In this document: positions 9,626 through 18,766 of the stretch, piece by piece
How positions within the stretch are numbered: the first letter of the stretch is position 1
How the letters are laid out: every line of letters begins with the position of its first letter
Assembly (NCBI RefSeq): GCF_024699925.1
Contig: NZ_JAJOMX010000001.1
Span: 3,200,001 to 3,264,000 of the forward strand
DNA: 64,000 nt
Reading direction: 5' to 3'
Source of the DNA: Mesorhizobium sp. J428
GTDB taxonomy: Bacteria > Pseudomonadota > Alphaproteobacteria > Rhizobiales > Rhizobiaceae
The notes under the pieces: generated by a model
Database searches by the model: none
Told to the model about the DNA's origin: nothing
The model's input: only the letters and a program-made list of their open reading frames with translations
Position numbers and translations under genes: made by a program

Positions 9626-10570
9626 TCAAAGTCCCTTGCTCTGGTGCCTGTAGTCCCTCGGCGGAACGCCGAAATGCCGTCGGAAAGCCCTGCTGAAAGA
9701 GGACATGTCGTTGAAGCCCCATCGAAAGGCGGCTTCCGAAATCGTGAGGCACTTCCCCTCGCGCAGTTCGGATGCACACCGTTCGAGGCGCATTCCCAGG
9801 ATGATCTGCCCGAAAGTCTCGCCGTGCTCCTCCAGCAATTTGTGCAGGTAGCGCGTGGATATGCCGAAATGAGCGGCAACCTTGGCCGGTGCTATCTCCG
9901 GATCGGCGAAATTGAGCTGGACATATCGGAGAATAGAATTGCGGAGAGCCGATCTGAAGGTCCGGTTCCGACCGTCATCGCCATCGGGCGCGGAGGCGCG
10001 CAGCGACATGGCAGCAAGATCGACGATCGACTTCGTCATGTCGGTCGAGCTGTGGCGAAAACTCTCCGGGGTCCGGGCGACCGAGGCGAGGAAATCGACG
10101 ACGATCTTGCCGACCGGCGTCCGGCCCGTGACCGTGCGGACCACGAGATCATGGCCGATATGGGAATCGAAGACATGCTTCGGGATCTTGAATGAATATT
10201 GCTCCCACTCGTCGCTCACATAGTCGAGAAGGAACGGTTCCGACGAGTCGACAATGGTGAACTCGCCCGGCGTCGTGACGGCAGTCCGGCCGGCCTGGCT
10301 GACACGGCAGGTGCCGGCCACCTGCAGATTGAGGAAACAGTAGGCCTCTGAATCGCGGCGTATGCCTTGCGGCGTGCGCGCGATGGTCTGTTTCAGCGAA
10401 GAGATGTTGGAAATGCCGATGCCGTCAAACGCATGATCGGTGACGGTCCCGAGGAAATCCGTCTTGAACGACGGTTCCGGGTTGAGCGCGACATAGACGT
10501 TGCACAGAACGTCCCGCCAGTAGCTGAAACGTTCCGTCGTCCTGATTTCCGCCAGATCGAAGGTCTTCAC
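9626..10570 (-). CDS. AraC-family transcriptional regulator (FeaR-like)
   Basis: About 314 aa from a GTG at 10570 that has GGAG 8 nt upstream; an ATG at 10657 would give 343 aa with an odd Cys-rich leader. The N-terminal half resembles the AraC-binding-like domain of FeaR-type regulators (TTERFSYWRDVLCNVYVAL). The C-terminal 100 residues are a double HTH: VAAHFGISTRYLHKLLEEHG, then ISEAAFRWGFNDMSSFSRAF and the closing FGVPPRDYR. It faces the acyl-CoA dehydrogenase gene and probably controls it or a linked catabolic function; the inducer is unknown. Confidence 0.85.
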   Translation of the reverse strand: MKTFDLAEIRTTERFSYWRDVLCNVYVALNPEPSFKTDFLGTVTDHAFDGIGISNISSLKQTIARTPQGIRRDSEAYCFLNLQVAGTCRVSQAGRTAVTTPGEFTIVDSSEPFLLDYVSDEWEQYSFKIPKHVFDSHIGHDLVVRTVTGRTPVGKIVVDFLASVARTPESFRHSSTDMTKSIVDLAAMSLRASAPDGDDGRNRTFRSALRNSILRYVQLNFADPEIAPAKVAAHFGISTRYLHKLLEEHGETFGQIILGMRLERCASELREGKCLTISEAAFRWGFNDMSSFSRAFRRHFGVPPRDYRHQSKGL

Positions 10571-10682
10571 ACCCACGTCTCCACGTTCTTGCGGGAACAC
10601 CGGGAAGTCGCGTGAAATAAAGCAACAATTGTGCCAGGGGCGTGCGCCCCGCAGCATTTTTCACGTCCCACCGATGCCCTGA

Positions 10683-10826
10683 TCAGGCGAGACCGGACGC
10701 GTTGAAGTCGAAACCGACGTAGAGCAATGGCACACCTGCAGCCTTCGCGCCGCCTCGGTCTTCGCCTTCACGTCATGGATGATATCCAGAACGTGTCCGG
10801 CTATCAACGCATCCGGTGCGGAGCGG
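10683..10826 (-). pseudogene. Possible gene remnant, C-terminal fragment
   Basis: Between the AraC and diguanylate cyclase genes, minus-strand codons read DALIAGHVLDIIHDVKAKTE and then, after a one-base shift near 10,750, AAGVPLLYVGFDFNASGLA followed by TGA at 10683-10685. The two pieces join into one plausible protein end with good amino-acid composition, but there is no start or body. I do not recognise the parent family. It may be debris from an insertion or deletion at this locus. Chance is not excluded. Confidence 0.3.
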
Positions 10827-11597
10827 TCAGGCGGCCGCGCCGGTTCCGTAGGGAGTGATGTCGACGCGGTCCCGGCCCGCATTCTTCGCCACGTAAAGGC
10901 GTTCGTCCGCGCTTCGGTAGAGGTCGGCGAAGGTCGCGCGTCGGTCGAAGGTGGTTCCGCCGATGCTGATCGACAGCCGGTGCGGGCGACCACGCGGGCT
11001 GAAGGGGAGCGAACCGACGGCCGCGCGGATGCGATCCGCGACGATCACGGTGCGGGCGGCGTCGAGGCTGGGAAGGAAGACGCCGAACTCCTCGCCGCCG
11101 AGGCGGCCGACGAGGTCGATCTCCCGCACGGAGGACTTGATCGTGACCGCGATCAGCTTCAGCGCCTCGTCGCCGAATTCATGGCCGTAATTGTCGTTGA
11201 CCGTCTTGAAGTGGTCGACGTCCACGACGAGGAACGCGCCGCTGCCGAGATCCTGCTGTTTCTCGACCCGCTCAAGATAGCCGTCCACCAGCGCCGTGAA
11301 GGCGCGGCGGTTCAGGCAGGAGGTGAGGGGGTCGGTCGCCGCGACATTCATCAGCTCGTGATGGGCGATGGACAGCTCGCGCAGCTTGCTGAGCAAGAAG
11401 TAGAAGATCGGCGGCGCCACCACCAGCGGGATGATGAAGTTGTTGAGCGGCTTTTCGCCCAGCTGCCACGTTCCGGTCTCGAACGAATAGGAATCGATCG
11501 CGAAGGCGGCTGCGATGCAGAACAGCGTCCCGAAGATCGTGCCGAGATAGACCCGCGCCTTGCCGCGCACGGACAGGTCCAGGCGATCGAAGCGCAT
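10827..11597 (-). CDS. Membrane-anchored diguanylate cyclase with I-site
   Basis: 256 aa. Two membrane helices (about 17-35 and 52-70), a short helical linker, then a GGDEF domain with VVDVDHFK at 124-131 and GGEEF at 167-171. Unlike the cyclase at 1083, an RxxD inhibitory site (REID, 158-161) sits exactly five residues before GGEEF, so cyclic-di-GMP feedback inhibition is expected. The overall architecture is similar to the first cyclase, but the sequences differ clearly. It is transcribed divergently from dapE. Confidence 0.9.
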   Translation of the reverse strand: MRFDRLDLSVRGKARVYLGTIFGTLFCIAAAFAIDSYSFETGTWQLGEKPLNNFIIPLVVAPPIFYFLLSKLRELSIAHHELMNVAATDPLTSCLNRRAFTALVDGYLERVEKQQDLGSGAFLVVDVDHFKTVNDNYGHEFGDEALKLIAVTIKSSVREIDLVGRLGGEEFGVFLPSLDAARTVIVADRIRAAVGSLPFSPRGRPHRLSISIGGTTFDRRATFADLYRSADERLYVAKNAGRDRVDITPYGTGAAA

Positions 11598-11740
11598 TTC
11601 CGTTCAACTCCCACTTGGTTCGACTCTCTCATGCCCCGGTTAAGGCATGATAAAGGTATTCCTTTGGCAGCGGTGCTGAGCCATTGCAACCTGTCGCTGG
11701 CATCGTGACAGACACCGCCCTTTGGACTAACGCTCGTGCA

Positions 11741-12928
11741 ATGAGCTTGCCTACCGATCCCGCCGCCAACCTCGCTGCCCTGATCCGCTGCCCCTCGGTC
11801 ACACCGGTCGAAGGCGGGGCGCTGACCGCGCTTGCCGGGATGCTTGCGCCGTTGGGCTTCTCGGTCGAGCGACCGGTTTTCACCGAGCAGGACACGCCCG
11901 ATGTCGAGAACCTCTATGCCCGGCTCTCCGGCAACGGCCCGCATTTGATGTTCGCCGGCCATACCGACGTGGTGCCGCCTGGCGACGAGCAGGCCTGGAC
12001 GCACCCGCCCTTCGCGGCCGAGATCGCCAATGGCGAGATGTATGGCCGCGGCGCCGTCGACATGAAGGGCGGCATCGCCTGTTTCGTGGCGGCCCTTGCC
12101 CGCCATGTCGCGGCGCGCGGCGCGCCGAAGGGATCGGTCTCGCTTCTCATCACCGGCGACGAGGAGGGGCCGTCGATCAACGGCACGTCGAAGCTGCTCG
12201 AATGGGCGGCGGCCAAGGGCGAGACCTGGGATGCATCCATCGTCGGCGAGCCGACCAATCCCGAGCGGCTGGGCGACGCGATAAAGATCGGCCGGCGCGG
12301 CTCGATCTCCGGCACGATCGTCGTGCGCGGCGTGCAGGGTCATGTCGCCTATCCGCACCTTGCCGACAATCCGGTGCGCGGCCTCGTTCCGCTGGTCGAG
12401 GCGCTGCTGCATCCCGTTTTCGACAAGGGAACGGCCGATTTCCAGCCGACCAATCTCGAAGTGACGACGATCGACGTCGGCAATCCGGCGGCGAACGTCA
12501 TCCCCGGCAAGGCGACGGCCTCGTTCAACATCCGCTTCAACGACAGCTGGAGCGCCGAGACGATCCAGGCCGAGGTCCATAACCGCCTCGATAGCGCCGC
12601 GCGCAAGTCGAAGCTCAGACCCGGCAAGACCGAGCCGGTCGACTACGAGCTCGTATGGCGCGACCGGCCGAGCCCGGTGTTCCTGACCAGCAACGACAAG
12701 CTCATCCGCACTTTGAGCGGCTCGATCGAGGCGGTGACCGGGAGGTATCCCGCGCTCTCGACTTCGGGCGGCACGTCCGATGCGCGCTTCATAAAGGACT
12801 ATTGTCCGGTGGTGGAGTTCGGCCTCGTCGGCAAGACGATGCACATGGTGGACGAGCGCGTGCCGCTCGACGATCTCGAAATGCTGACGCGCATCTACGA
12901 GCGCTTCCTTGCGGACTGGTTCGCCTGA
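11741..12928 (+). CDS. dapE: Succinyl-diaminopimelate desuccinylase
   Basis: 395 aa from the ATG giving [20 protein letters not shown]; an upstream in-frame start would add 19 non-conserved residues. M20 metallopeptidase fold with zinc ligands in [12 protein letters not shown] (H74) and [10 protein letters not shown] (D107), and the ITGDEEGP motif at about 138-144 carrying the catalytic Glu. It hydrolyses N-succinyl-LL-diaminopimelate to LL-diaminopimelate. It is followed 1 nt later by a membrane protein gene. Confidence 0.97.
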   Translation: MSLPTDPAANLAALIRCPSVTPVEGGALTALAGMLAPLGFSVERPVFTEQDTPDVENLYARLSGNGPHLMFAGHTDVVPPGDEQAWTHPPFAAEIANGEMYGRGAVDMKGGIACFVAALARHVAARGAPKGSVSLLITGDEEGPSINGTSKLLEWAAAKGETWDASIVGEPTNPERLGDAIKIGRRGSISGTIVVRGVQGHVAYPHLADNPVRGLVPLVEALLHPVFDKGTADFQPTNLEVTTIDVGNPAANVIPGKATASFNIRFNDSWSAETIQAEVHNRLDSAARKSKLRPGKTEPVDYELVWRDRPSPVFLTSNDKLIRTLSGSIEAVTGRYPALSTSGGTSDARFIKDYCPVVEFGLVGKTMHMVDERVPLDDLEMLTRIYERFLADWFA

Positions 12929-12929
12929 C

Positions 12930-13532
12930 ATGCCGAGCGGCGAAGAGATACAGACCTATTTCGCCGGCGCCTGGCGGCTGATGATGGGAAAGCCGGACGG
13001 CGTGCGCGCGCTCGACGTGTCGGCCGACGGATTCTGGAATTCGTTCTACGCGATCGTCGTGGCGATCCCTGCGCTGGGGGTGGGCTGGGCGGCCTTGGCG
13101 CTCGACCTCGCGGGCTATGGACTGGGAAGCCGCCTGTCGATCCTGCTGCGGCTGGCCGTCATCGACGTCACCGCCTGGGTGCTGCCGCTGCTGTGCCTCG
13201 GCGTGATCGCGCGGCCGATCGGGATCCTCGACCGCTACCCGCATTTCGTCGTGGCGAGCAACTGGGCGTCGGCGCTGCTGGCCTGGCTGATGCTGCCGGC
13301 GACGCTGCTGAATCTCTTCAGTCCGGCAGCCAGCGAGCTCAACGATACCGTCTCGCTGATCGTCTTCATCGTCGCGCTGGTGCTGACCTGGCGGTTGACG
13401 AACGCGGTCCTGGCGAAGGGAGCCGCAGTCGCGAGCGCCGTCTTCTTCGGCGTGGTCTTCGCCGGACTGTTCCTGATTTTCTTCCTCCAGAGGCTGTTCG
13501 GCCTCGACGGGGCTCAACTCTCGGCCGGATAG
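12930..13532 (+). CDS. Conserved-looking membrane protein downstream of dapE
   Basis: 200 aa from ATG at 12930, 1 nt after the dapE stop. Five to six hydrophobic helices, with a charged N-terminus containing [19 protein letters not shown]. The middle resembles Yip1/DUF-type membrane proteins in layout, but I cannot assign a family. The last 19 nt overlap the 3' end of the convergent truA gene. Co-transcription with dapE is likely. Confidence 0.7.
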   Translation: MPSGEEIQTYFAGAWRLMMGKPDGVRALDVSADGFWNSFYAIVVAIPALGVGWAALALDLAGYGLGSRLSILLRLAVIDVTAWVLPLLCLGVIARPIGILDRYPHFVVASNWASALLAWLMLPATLLNLFSPAASELNDTVSLIVFIVALVLTWRLTNAVLAKGAAVASAVFFGVVFAGLFLIFFLQRLFGLDGAQLSAG

Positions 13533-14269
13533 TCGACCTTGACGAGATAGAGCCCGTCCGGCGGCGCGACGGGCCCGCAGCGCGAACGGTCGGCCGCCTT
13601 CAGCGCCTCCTTCACGTCCAGCGGGGTCCAGCCGCCTTCGCCGACGCGCTTGAGCGTGCCGGTCATCGAGCGGACCTGATTGTGCAGGAAGGACCGCGCC
13701 GAGGCGCGGATTTCGATCAGGTCGCCGTCGCGCGTGACGTCCAGCCGGTCGAGCGTGCGCAGCGGGCTGTTCGCCTGGCAGTGCGCCGAGCGGAAGGTGG
13801 TGAAGTCGTGCCTGCCGACGAGGTGCTGCGCGGCCTCGTGCATGGCTGCTGCGTCGAGCCGCTTCGGCACCCACCAGGCGCGCTTTGCCTCCAGCGCCAG
13901 CCGCGCCCGGCGGTTGACGATCCGGTAGATGTAGTGCCGGGCGGTCGCCGAGAAGCGGGCGTCGAAATCATCGCCGATCTTGCGCGCGGCCAGGATTGCG
14001 ACGGCGTCGTCGGCGAGGCCGAGATGCGCGTTGAGCGCGTCGCGCACCCGGTCCGCCGGCCAGTCCCTGGCGAGGTCGACATGCGCCACCTGCCCGGCGG
14101 CATGCACGCCCGCATCGGTGCGCCCGGCGCCGCGGATCGAGACCTCGTCGCCCGAAAACGCCTTGATCGCGTCCTCGATCGCCTCCTGCACCGAGCGCTG
14201 GCCGGCCTGCCGCTGCCAGCCGGCAAAGGCGCTGCCGTCATATTCGATGTCGAGGCGGTAGCGGGGCAT
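13514..14269 (-). CDS. truA: tRNA pseudouridine(38-40) synthase
   Basis: 251 aa starting [20 protein letters not shown]. The catalytic Asp is D52 in [11 protein letters not shown], and the downstream [13 protein letters not shown] and [18 protein letters not shown] blocks are diagnostic. It isomerises uridines 38-40 in the anticodon stem-loop of several tRNAs. It follows the GNAT gene with a 1-nt gap and belongs to the fmt-GNAT-truA run. Confidence 0.96.
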   Translation of the reverse strand: MPRYRLDIEYDGSAFAGWQRQAGQRSVQEAIEDAIKAFSGDEVSIRGAGRTDAGVHAAGQVAHVDLARDWPADRVRDALNAHLGLADDAVAILAARKIGDDFDARFSATARHYIYRIVNRRARLALEAKRAWWVPKRLDAAAMHEAAQHLVGRHDFTTFRSAHCQANSPLRTLDRLDVTRDGDLIEIRASARSFLHNQVRSMTGTLKRVGEGGWTPLDVKEALKAADRSRCGPVAPPDGLYLVKVDYPAES

Positions 14270-14270
14270 C

Positions 14271-14774
14271 TCAGAGTCCAGAAAAGGCAGGAGCGTAGAC
14301 GAGCCTGCCGATCGCCGGGGCCTCGCCCAAGGCGAGCGCCTGCAGCGCCTCGCACTGGTAGTCGCTCGCGAAACCAGCCGCGCGATCATGCGCATAGCCA
14401 AAGCGGCCGTAATAAGCGGGATCGCCGAGCACGATCGAGAGCGTTTCGCCGCGGTCCTTCAGCAGCATATGCGCGTTCTCGATGAGGGTTGAGCCGACCC
14501 TGGTCTTCTGCCGCCGCGGCTGGACCGCGATCGGGGCGAGCGCGACGGCGGCGAAGCGGCCCGCTTCGTCCTCGACGAAGAGCCGCGAGAACAGGACATG
14601 CCCGACGATCTCGCCCTCATGCGTCGCGACGAGTTCGAGAACAACGTCATTGTCGGCGACGAGGGCGTCGACCAGACCCGCCTCCGCCGGTTGGCCGAAC
14701 GCTTCCGTCACGAGCTCCCGTATCGCCGCGCGGTCGCGGGCTTCCGCCGGGCGGATGACGAGGCCGCGGATCAT
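14271..14774 (-). CDS. GNAT-family N-acetyltransferase (YhbS-like)
   Basis: 167 aa. Single GNAT domain with the acetyl-CoA loop around [19 protein letters not shown] and the typical C-terminal [12 protein letters not shown] seen in YhbS-type proteins. Substrate unknown; protein or small-amine acetylation is usual. Its start overlaps the fmt stop by 4 nt (ATGA), and truA starts 1 nt after its stop, so it is translationally coupled into the fmt-truA operon. Confidence 0.88.
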   Translation of the reverse strand: MIRGLVIRPAEARDRAAIRELVTEAFGQPAEAGLVDALVADNDVVLELVATHEGEIVGHVLFSRLFVEDEAGRFAAVALAPIAVQPRRQKTRVGSTLIENAHMLLKDRGETLSIVLGDPAYYGRFGYAHDRAAGFASDYQCEALQALALGEAPAIGRLVYAPAFSGL

Positions 14775-15706
14775 GACAGGCGGTCTCCTTGGGCAAGGCG
14801 GACACCGCGCAGAAAGTCCCGCGCCGTCATCGGCCTGCCGCCGGCGCGTTGCACCTCGACGAGGCGCACCGCGCCGTCGCCGCAGGCAATGGCGAGGTCA
14901 TCGTCCAGCACCTCACCGGGCCGTCCCGAGCCGTCCGACAGCGTGGTGCGCAGCACCTTCAGCCGCTCCGCTTTGCCGTTGACGGAAACCTCACACCAGG
15001 CGCCGGGAGCGGGCGACAGCGCCCGGATCGTATCGTGCACCTCGCGCGCCGGCCGCGCCCAGTCGATGCGGGCTTCCGACTTGTCGATCTTTTTCGCATA
15101 GGTGACGCCTTCGACGGGCTGCGGCGTAAGCGAAAGCTCGCCGCGTTCGAGCTTTTCCATCGCCTCGACCATCAGCGCCGCGCCCGCCTCGCTCAGGCGG
15201 TCGTGCAACTCGCCGCCGGTCATGTCGGAGCCGATCGCGACACGAGCGGTAAGCGCGACCGGGCCGGTGTCGAGACCCACGTCCATCTTCATCACCATCA
15301 TGCCTGTTTCGGCATCGCCCGCCATGATCGCGCGCTGGATCGGCGCGGCACCGCGCCAGCGCGGCAGGAGCGAGGCATGACCGTTGAAACATCCGAGCCG
15401 CGTCCCGTCGAGGATCGGCTGCGGCAGGAGCAGGCCGTAGGCGACGACGATCGCAGCATCCGCGCCGAGCGCGGCGAACGCCTGCTGCTCGGCTTCGCCC
15501 TTCAGCGAAACGGGCGTGCGCACGTCGATCCCGAGCTCCGAGGCCACGCGGTGGACGGGCGAGGGGGTCAGCTCCAGCCCGCGCCGGCCGGCGGGGCGGG
15601 GTGGTTGTGAGTAGACGGCGGCGATCTCGTGCCCCGCCGTATGCAGCGCGCGCAGCGTCGGCACGGAGAAATCCGGCGTGCCCATGAAGATCAGTCGGAG
15701 CGTCAT
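14771..15706 (-). CDS. fmt: Methionyl-tRNA formyltransferase
   Basis: 311 aa starting [20 protein letters not shown]. The catalytic signature is intact ([20 protein letters not shown], then DVGLDTG). The C-terminal OB-like domain follows from about residue 205. It formylates initiator Met-tRNA using 10-formyltetrahydrofolate. The peptide deformylase gene that often precedes fmt in alphaproteobacteria is not adjacent here; the next gene upstream is a phosphotransferase. Confidence 0.96.
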   Translation of the reverse strand: MTLRLIFMGTPDFSVPTLRALHTAGHEIAAVYSQPPRPAGRRGLELTPSPVHRVASELGIDVRTPVSLKGEAEQQAFAALGADAAIVVAYGLLLPQPILDGTRLGCFNGHASLLPRWRGAAPIQRAIMAGDAETGMMVMKMDVGLDTGPVALTARVAIGSDMTGGELHDRLSEAGAALMVEAMEKLERGELSLTPQPVEGVTYAKKIDKSEARIDWARPAREVHDTIRALSPAPGAWCEVSVNGKAERLKVLRTTLSDGSGRPGEVLDDDLAIACGDGAVRLVEVQRAGGRPMTARDFLRGVRLAQGDRLS

Positions 15707-15777
15707 CGCGGCCTTCGTTCACCTCGTTGCCGCCGCATCAACAGCCTCGGCGTGCGAAGGTCAACCCGTCCGGGCGG

Positions 15778-16686
15778 TCAGCCCCTGACCGCGGCGACGT
15801 GACGGGCGAAGTCCGGCGTTTCCATCAGCGCCCGGCAGCGGGCGAAGCGGTTGTCGGCATAGGCGCGGAAGTCGTCGGCGGGATTGCCGTTGGCGAGCTG
15901 GATCAGGCCCCATAGCGTCCACAGGAGATCGCACATCGCCTTGTAGATGACGACGCGGCCGCGGTCGCCGGCAGACGGCTCGCCGCCGAAATAGGCGCGC
16001 AGCATCTCGTTCTCCTGTGCCGCGTCGAAGCCGCCTTCGACGGAGAGGTCGCCGAGGTCCCACATCGGATCATTCATGCCGGAATATTCCCAGTCGACGA
16101 TCCACATGCGTTCGCCGGTGTCGAGGAAGTTCTCGCAGAGCGGATCGCAGTGGCAGGCGACGATCGGCAGCGGATGCGCCGCGAGCGCTGCGCGCACCGT
16201 CTCGTCCGCCTCGCGCACCACGTCGTGATAGCCGGCGGGCAAGTCGACGTCCTTGGTCGAGAGGATCTTCAGGTAGTCGTCGATCATCGCGAACAGTTCG
16301 AAGCGGAACGGGAACACCGCGCCTGAGGTGTGAAGCCTGCGGAAGGCCTCGCCGGCGCGCGCGGGGCTGCCGGGACGCGCGCGGAACTCTTCCGGCGACA
16401 TCGTCACGGCGTCGGCGAGAAAGCGCGTCGCCATCACGCCGGTGGCGTCGTCGAAGTGCAGCACCTGCGGCGACACGCCGGCCCGCGCCGCCTCGCGCGC
16501 GGCAACCGCCTCGTTGGCGCGGCTAATATATTCCTCGGTGCCCTTGCCGGGAATGCGCAGGCAGACCTCGCCGGCCCGATAGACCCGGTTGGTCAGCCCG
16601 CCCATGCGTTGCAGCGGGCCGGTGTAGCCGGCGAGAACGGGAATGGAAGCGATGACGGCGCGTACGTCGGCGAGGTCTTCGGTCAT
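15778..16686 (-). CDS. Choline/aminoglycoside-kinase-like phosphotransferase
   Basis: 302 aa from the ATG giving MTEDLADVRAV. APH/choline kinase fold: Gly-rich MGGLTNRVYRA, catalytic-loop VACHCDPLCENFL (Brenner-type H-D-x4-N) and the metal-binding WIVDWEYSGMNDPMWDLGDL. This pattern is closest to choline/ethanolamine kinases of the LicA type rather than drug kinases. It probably phosphorylates a small amino alcohol in the cytoplasm. A second relative lies at 21217 in the betaine transporter cluster; the two are only moderately similar. Confidence 0.85.
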   Translation of the reverse strand: MTEDLADVRAVIASIPVLAGYTGPLQRMGGLTNRVYRAGEVCLRIPGKGTEEYISRANEAVAAREAARAGVSPQVLHFDDATGVMATRFLADAVTMSPEEFRARPGSPARAGEAFRRLHTSGAVFPFRFELFAMIDDYLKILSTKDVDLPAGYHDVVREADETVRAALAAHPLPIVACHCDPLCENFLDTGERMWIVDWEYSGMNDPMWDLGDLSVEGGFDAAQENEMLRAYFGGEPSAGDRGRVVIYKAMCDLLWTLWGLIQLANGNPADDFRAYADNRFARCRALMETPDFARHVAAVRG

Positions 16687-16726
16687 GATGCGGCCCGGCT
16701 GATCATGCGCAAACCATAGATCAACA

Positions 16727-16751
16727 CCGCCCCCTTTGGACAAGGGGGCGG
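16727..16751. terminator. GC-rich hairpin downstream of the secreted-protein gene
   Basis: Perfect 10-bp stem: CCGCCCCCTT (16727-16736) pairs with AAGGGGGCGG (16742-16751) around a 5-nt loop. It lies between the 3' end of the minus-strand gene at 16785 and the start of the kinase gene at 16686. No T tract follows on the minus strand, so it may stabilise mRNA or act as a weak terminator. Confidence 0.45.
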
Positions 16752-16784
16752 CGGTTCATCCCGGTCAAACGGGAGCGTGCGCGA

Positions 16785-17267
16785 TTAGTAGCCGCCGGGC
16801 GGGAGATAGGTGAGCGCACCTCGGATGGTGACGTTGCAGCCCGGGATGCCGAGGCTGTTGGCGGTGCCCGACATCGTCACCGTCACCGTCGTGGCGGCCA
16901 CCGCCGAGATCGAGAATTGCGTGTTGATCGACGGAATGGCGACAGGGCGCGCGAAGATGTTTCCCGCGACGCTGACCTGGCCTGCGCCGCGCAGCGTCGG
17001 CGTGGCATCGGCGTTGGAAAGCAGCAGCGACCCGTTCGTGCTCATGATCGAGAGACGCTCGGGCGTCGTCTCCGCGCCGACATTGGCGAGGTATTCGACG
17101 ACGAACGATTCGGAGATATCGTATTCCGCCATGCAGAGGCCAGTATTCGTGCGAGCGGTGATGACGACGATGCCCTTGAACAGCTTGGCCGCGTAGGCCT
17201 CGCCGGCGCCGGTGAGCGCGGTTGCCAGGACGACACTGGCAAGAAGGGACTTGCGGCCGATGGACAT
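16785..17267 (-). CDS. Small secreted protein of unknown function
   Basis: 160 aa from ATG at 17267. Clear Sec signal peptide (MSIGRKSLLASVVLATALTG, cleavage near AYAA-KLF). The mature part is beta-rich, Thr/Ser/Ala-heavy, and has just two cysteines (GLCMAEY and IPGCNVT), suggesting one disulfide. It ends TYLPPGGY. I do not recognise a family; the composition suggests a periplasmic or surface beta-sandwich. It stands alone, divergent from the methyltransferase gene. Confidence 0.65.
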   Translation of the reverse strand: MSIGRKSLLASVVLATALTGAGEAYAAKLFKGIVVITARTNTGLCMAEYDISESFVVEYLANVGAETTPERLSIMSTNGSLLLSNADATPTLRGAGQVSVAGNIFARPVAIPSINTQFSISAVAATTVTVTMSGTANSLGIPGCNVTIRGALTYLPPGGY

Positions 17268-17452
17268 GTGATGGTCTCCGTTTGGGCGAGAATGCGTCGG
17301 GTTTGTATCGAAAGCCAACTTCCGTAGCGTCAATAATCGTGTGGAAGTGTCACCGTGTCGAGACGTTCTTTTGTGGCAGAGGTTTTTTATTCAGAACCAA
17401 GTCTTCCTATGCTGGTCAACTTCTTTGTGGCTCTGTCCGGGAAGAAACGTCT

Positions 17453-17476
17453 GAAATATCCCCGAGCGGATATTTC
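17453..17476. promoter_or_regulatory. 9-bp inverted repeat in a divergent promoter region
   Basis: GAAATATCC (17453-17461) and GGATATTTC (17468-17476) form a perfect inverted repeat with a 6-nt spacer, inside the 288-bp AT-richer gap between the divergent secreted-protein and methyltransferase genes. It could be an operator or a small hairpin. No regulator is assigned. Confidence 0.4.
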
Positions 17477-17555
17477 CGAGCCGAGCGAACTGCCGCACTT
17501 GCCCGGCCATGGCGGGTATGGAGTATGCTGCGGACGCGAGACATGAGGACATGCA

Positions 17556-18188
17556 ATGGCCGACGGACATCACGAAGGTGCGCTCGGTCAGGTCTATGGC
17601 GCGAAGGCGCCGGCAGAGGTGGCGGCGCTGTACGACCGCTGGGCCGACACCTATGACGCGGAGATGGCGGCAGCGGGCTACCGCCACCCCTCGATCGCGC
17701 TTGCGCTTCTCGCGCGCCACCTGCCGCGCGGTGCGACGCCGGTGCTCGACGCCGGCTGCGGCACCGGGCTGGTCGGCGAATGGCTGGGCATCGTCGGCTA
17801 TCCCGAAATCGAAGGTCTCGACCTCTCCACCGGCATGCTCGAACGGGCGAAGGCGAAGGGCGCCTATGCGCGGCTGCACAATCTGGCGCTCGGCGGCCCG
17901 CTGCCTTTCGCCGACGGCCATTTCGCCGGCATTGTCTCGGCGGGCGTCTTCACTACGGGCCATGTCGGCGCGGAGGGGCTGGACGAACTGATCCGCATCT
18001 GCCGGCCGGGCGGGGCGATCGTGCTGACGGTGAAGAACACGCTGTGGGAGGGCGGGTTCGCGGCGCGTATCGCCGAACTCGAAGCGCAAAGCCTGGTCAA
18101 GCGCGTCGAGGAGACGGAGCCCTATGTCTCGATGCCGGGAGAGGTTGGGACCATTCCGAGCCGGGCGGTGGTCTTGAGACGCTCCTAG
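17556..18188 (+). CDS. Class I SAM-dependent methyltransferase
   Basis: 210 aa. The Rossmann-type SAM site is clear: motif I VLDAGCGTGLVGEWL at about 63-77, an acidic motif II in IEGLDLSTGML, and the post-motif ICRPGGAIVLTVKN. The N-terminus (YDRWADTYDAEMAAAGYRHP) is like ubiquinone/menaquinone-type and Williams-Beuren-related methyltransferases. The acceptor cannot be predicted. GAGGA lies before the ATG. It stands alone, with the hicAB locus convergent downstream. Confidence 0.88.
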   Translation: MADGHHEGALGQVYGAKAPAEVAALYDRWADTYDAEMAAAGYRHPSIALALLARHLPRGATPVLDAGCGTGLVGEWLGIVGYPEIEGLDLSTGMLERAKAKGAYARLHNLALGGPLPFADGHFAGIVSAGVFTTGHVGAEGLDELIRICRPGGAIVLTVKNTLWEGGFAARIAELEAQSLVKRVEETEPYVSMPGEVGTIPSRAVVLRRS

Positions 18189-18205
18189 GAATCGGCCGGC
18201 GGCAC

Positions 18206-18487
18206 TTACGCGGCCTCGTTCATCGAACCGGTCGGGCTGACTGCTGCAACCACTGCATCAGTTGACCAGTCCAAGAACGCGGGATCTGTGCGAAGAACGT
18301 CGAGGCTACGCGGGCGCGGCGCTGCGCCCTGCCAATCCTCGAGCGCGAAGGCCAGTGCCACCGATGCTTCACGCAATGCATCGTCTAATGTATCCGCGAC
18401 GGTGGTGACGCCTATAAGGTCGGGGAACGATACGCCATATCCGCTCCCGGGTTCCTTGTGGATCAGGGCGATGTAATGCGATGTCAT
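18206..18487 (-). CDS. hicB: HicB-family antitoxin
   Basis: 93 aa from ATG at 18487. The N-terminal HicB RNase-H-like fold is recognisable (MTSHYIALIHKEPGSGYGVS, FPDLIGVTTVADTLDDALRE). It neutralises the HicA mRNA interferase, whose gene ends 2 nt upstream. The C-terminal part is short and no clear DNA-binding domain is visible, so autoregulation may be weak or indirect. Confidence 0.88.
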   Translation of the reverse strand: MTSHYIALIHKEPGSGYGVSFPDLIGVTTVADTLDDALREASVALAFALEDWQGAAPRPRSLDVLRTDPAFLDWSTDAVVAAVSPTGSMNEAA

Positions 18488-18489
18488 CT

Positions 18490-18681
18490 TCAATCCCTGG
18501 GCCATTTTGCCCCTTCGTCGATCGACCGTAAGGTTCCGAGCGGAATGTCCCTGCGCGGATGGGTGACGATGACCGTGCGCCCGTCCGCGTGCCGGAACTT
18601 GTGGTGCGAACCGCGCACCGAAACGAGTTCGAAGCCGTCCGCCCTCAGGCGTTTGATGATATCGCGGCTGTCACGCAGCAT
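18490..18681 (-). CDS. hicA: HicA-family mRNA interferase toxin
   Basis: 63 aa from ATG at 18681, with GGAG 8 nt upstream; a GTG two codons earlier is an alternative. A dsRBD-like fold is indicated by SRDIIKRLRADGFELVSVRG, and the catalytic-type histidine is in GSHHKFRH. It ends GTLRSIDEGAKWPRD. It cleaves translated mRNA when HicB is degraded. The toxin-first order is typical of hicAB. It is upstream of, and 2 nt from, hicB. Confidence 0.9.
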   Translation of the reverse strand: MLRDSRDIIKRLRADGFELVSVRGSHHKFRHADGRTVIVTHPRRDIPLGTLRSIDEGAKWPRD

Positions 18682-18766
18682 CAACACGTCTCCCCCGACC
18701 CAACCTGGCCATCGGTATCTGAACGCCTCTCCGCCTTTCGCCAGATCCGCTTTGGCGCCACGCGCT

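Noticed and set aside
11351..12931. Long open frame (over 500 codons) antisense to dapE
   Set aside because: It is Arg/Ala/Asp/Gly-rich with no family features, and dapE on the other strand is fully conserved. Such frames arise from high GC at third positions.
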